This document shows, piece by piece, positions 5,365 to 5,964 of a stretch of 5,964 bases of DNA. Origin of the DNA: Fidelibacterota bacterium (GTDB lineage Bacteria; Marinisomatota; Marinisomatia; Marinisomatales; TCS56); contig DAOWAH010000115.1 in assembly GCA_030634675.1 (NCBI GenBank), positions 1 to 5,964 on the forward strand. The letters run 5' to 3'. The notes beneath the pieces were generated by a model. It was not told the DNA's origin and ran no database searches. It worked only from the letters and a program-made list of their open reading frames with translations. A program made the translations under genes and the position numbers. How positions within the stretch are numbered: position 1 is the stretch's first letter; each line of letters opens with the position of its first letter.

Positions 5365-5425
5365 TTTGGTATGCGTGGTCCAGACGTCAATTAGGAGACG
5401 TAGTCGACAAAAGGAAATCAAACAT

Positions 5426-5964
<539 letters not shown>

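Noticed and set aside
5129..5385. Recurrent CAGA(C/T) motifs in the rRNA upstream region (5129, 5147, 5214, 5246, 5268, 5381)
   Set aside because: More copies than expected for a 4-mer, but spacing is irregular and the flanks differ, so there is no support for a binding array.

Overview
This window looks like a contig end from an uncultured, probably diderm bacterium. It holds seven protein-coding genes, one of them cut by the left edge, and the first ~539 nt of a 16S rRNA gene that runs off the right edge. The evidence for an outer membrane is indirect: two lipobox lipoproteins, one CsgG/LpoB-like and one TatT-like, plus a short exported TPR protein. I could not place the 16S fragment in a phylum by eye. 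It is clearly bacterial and does not read like a textbook Bacillus, enterobacterial or cyanobacterial sequence.

Layout: (i) The left edge carries, on the + strand, the C-terminal ~261 residues of a spore-photoproduct-lyase-family radical SAM protein. The CxxxCxxC iron-sulfur motif is visible only when the frame is read through to the contig edge. (ii) It converges, across a 20-nt gap, on a minus-strand pair: a small exported TPR protein followed 3 nt later by a CsgG/LpoB-like lipoprotein. (iii) After a 132-nt gap comes a second minus-strand run, transcribed right to left: a TatT-family TPR lipoprotein, a DUF2953-like membrane-anchored protein, and a GerW/YtfJ-family protein. The last two match the ytfI-ytfJ pairing known from Bacillus. 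(iv) A 134-nt divergent spacer separates this from phoH on the + strand. (v) A 423-nt spacer with inverted repeats, a good sigma70-type promoter, a leader hairpin and a boxA-like element leads into rrs.

Working together: the minus-strand genes look like two envelope-directed transcription units, though their substrates are unknown. PhoH (a predicted RNA-associated ATPase) and the rRNA operon are co-oriented but probably transcribed separately, since rrs has its own promoter. Two gene families first named for sporulation (SPL and YtfJ) occur here without any sign of a spore-former. The SPL-like protein lacks the cysteine that the true lyase uses to finish repair, so neither gene should be read as evidence of spores.

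I found no CRISPR array, transposase, tRNA or convincing mobile element. The most unusual items are the altered active site of the SPL-like enzyme, the tatT-DUF2953-ytfJ neighbourhood, and the structured phoH-rrs spacer.
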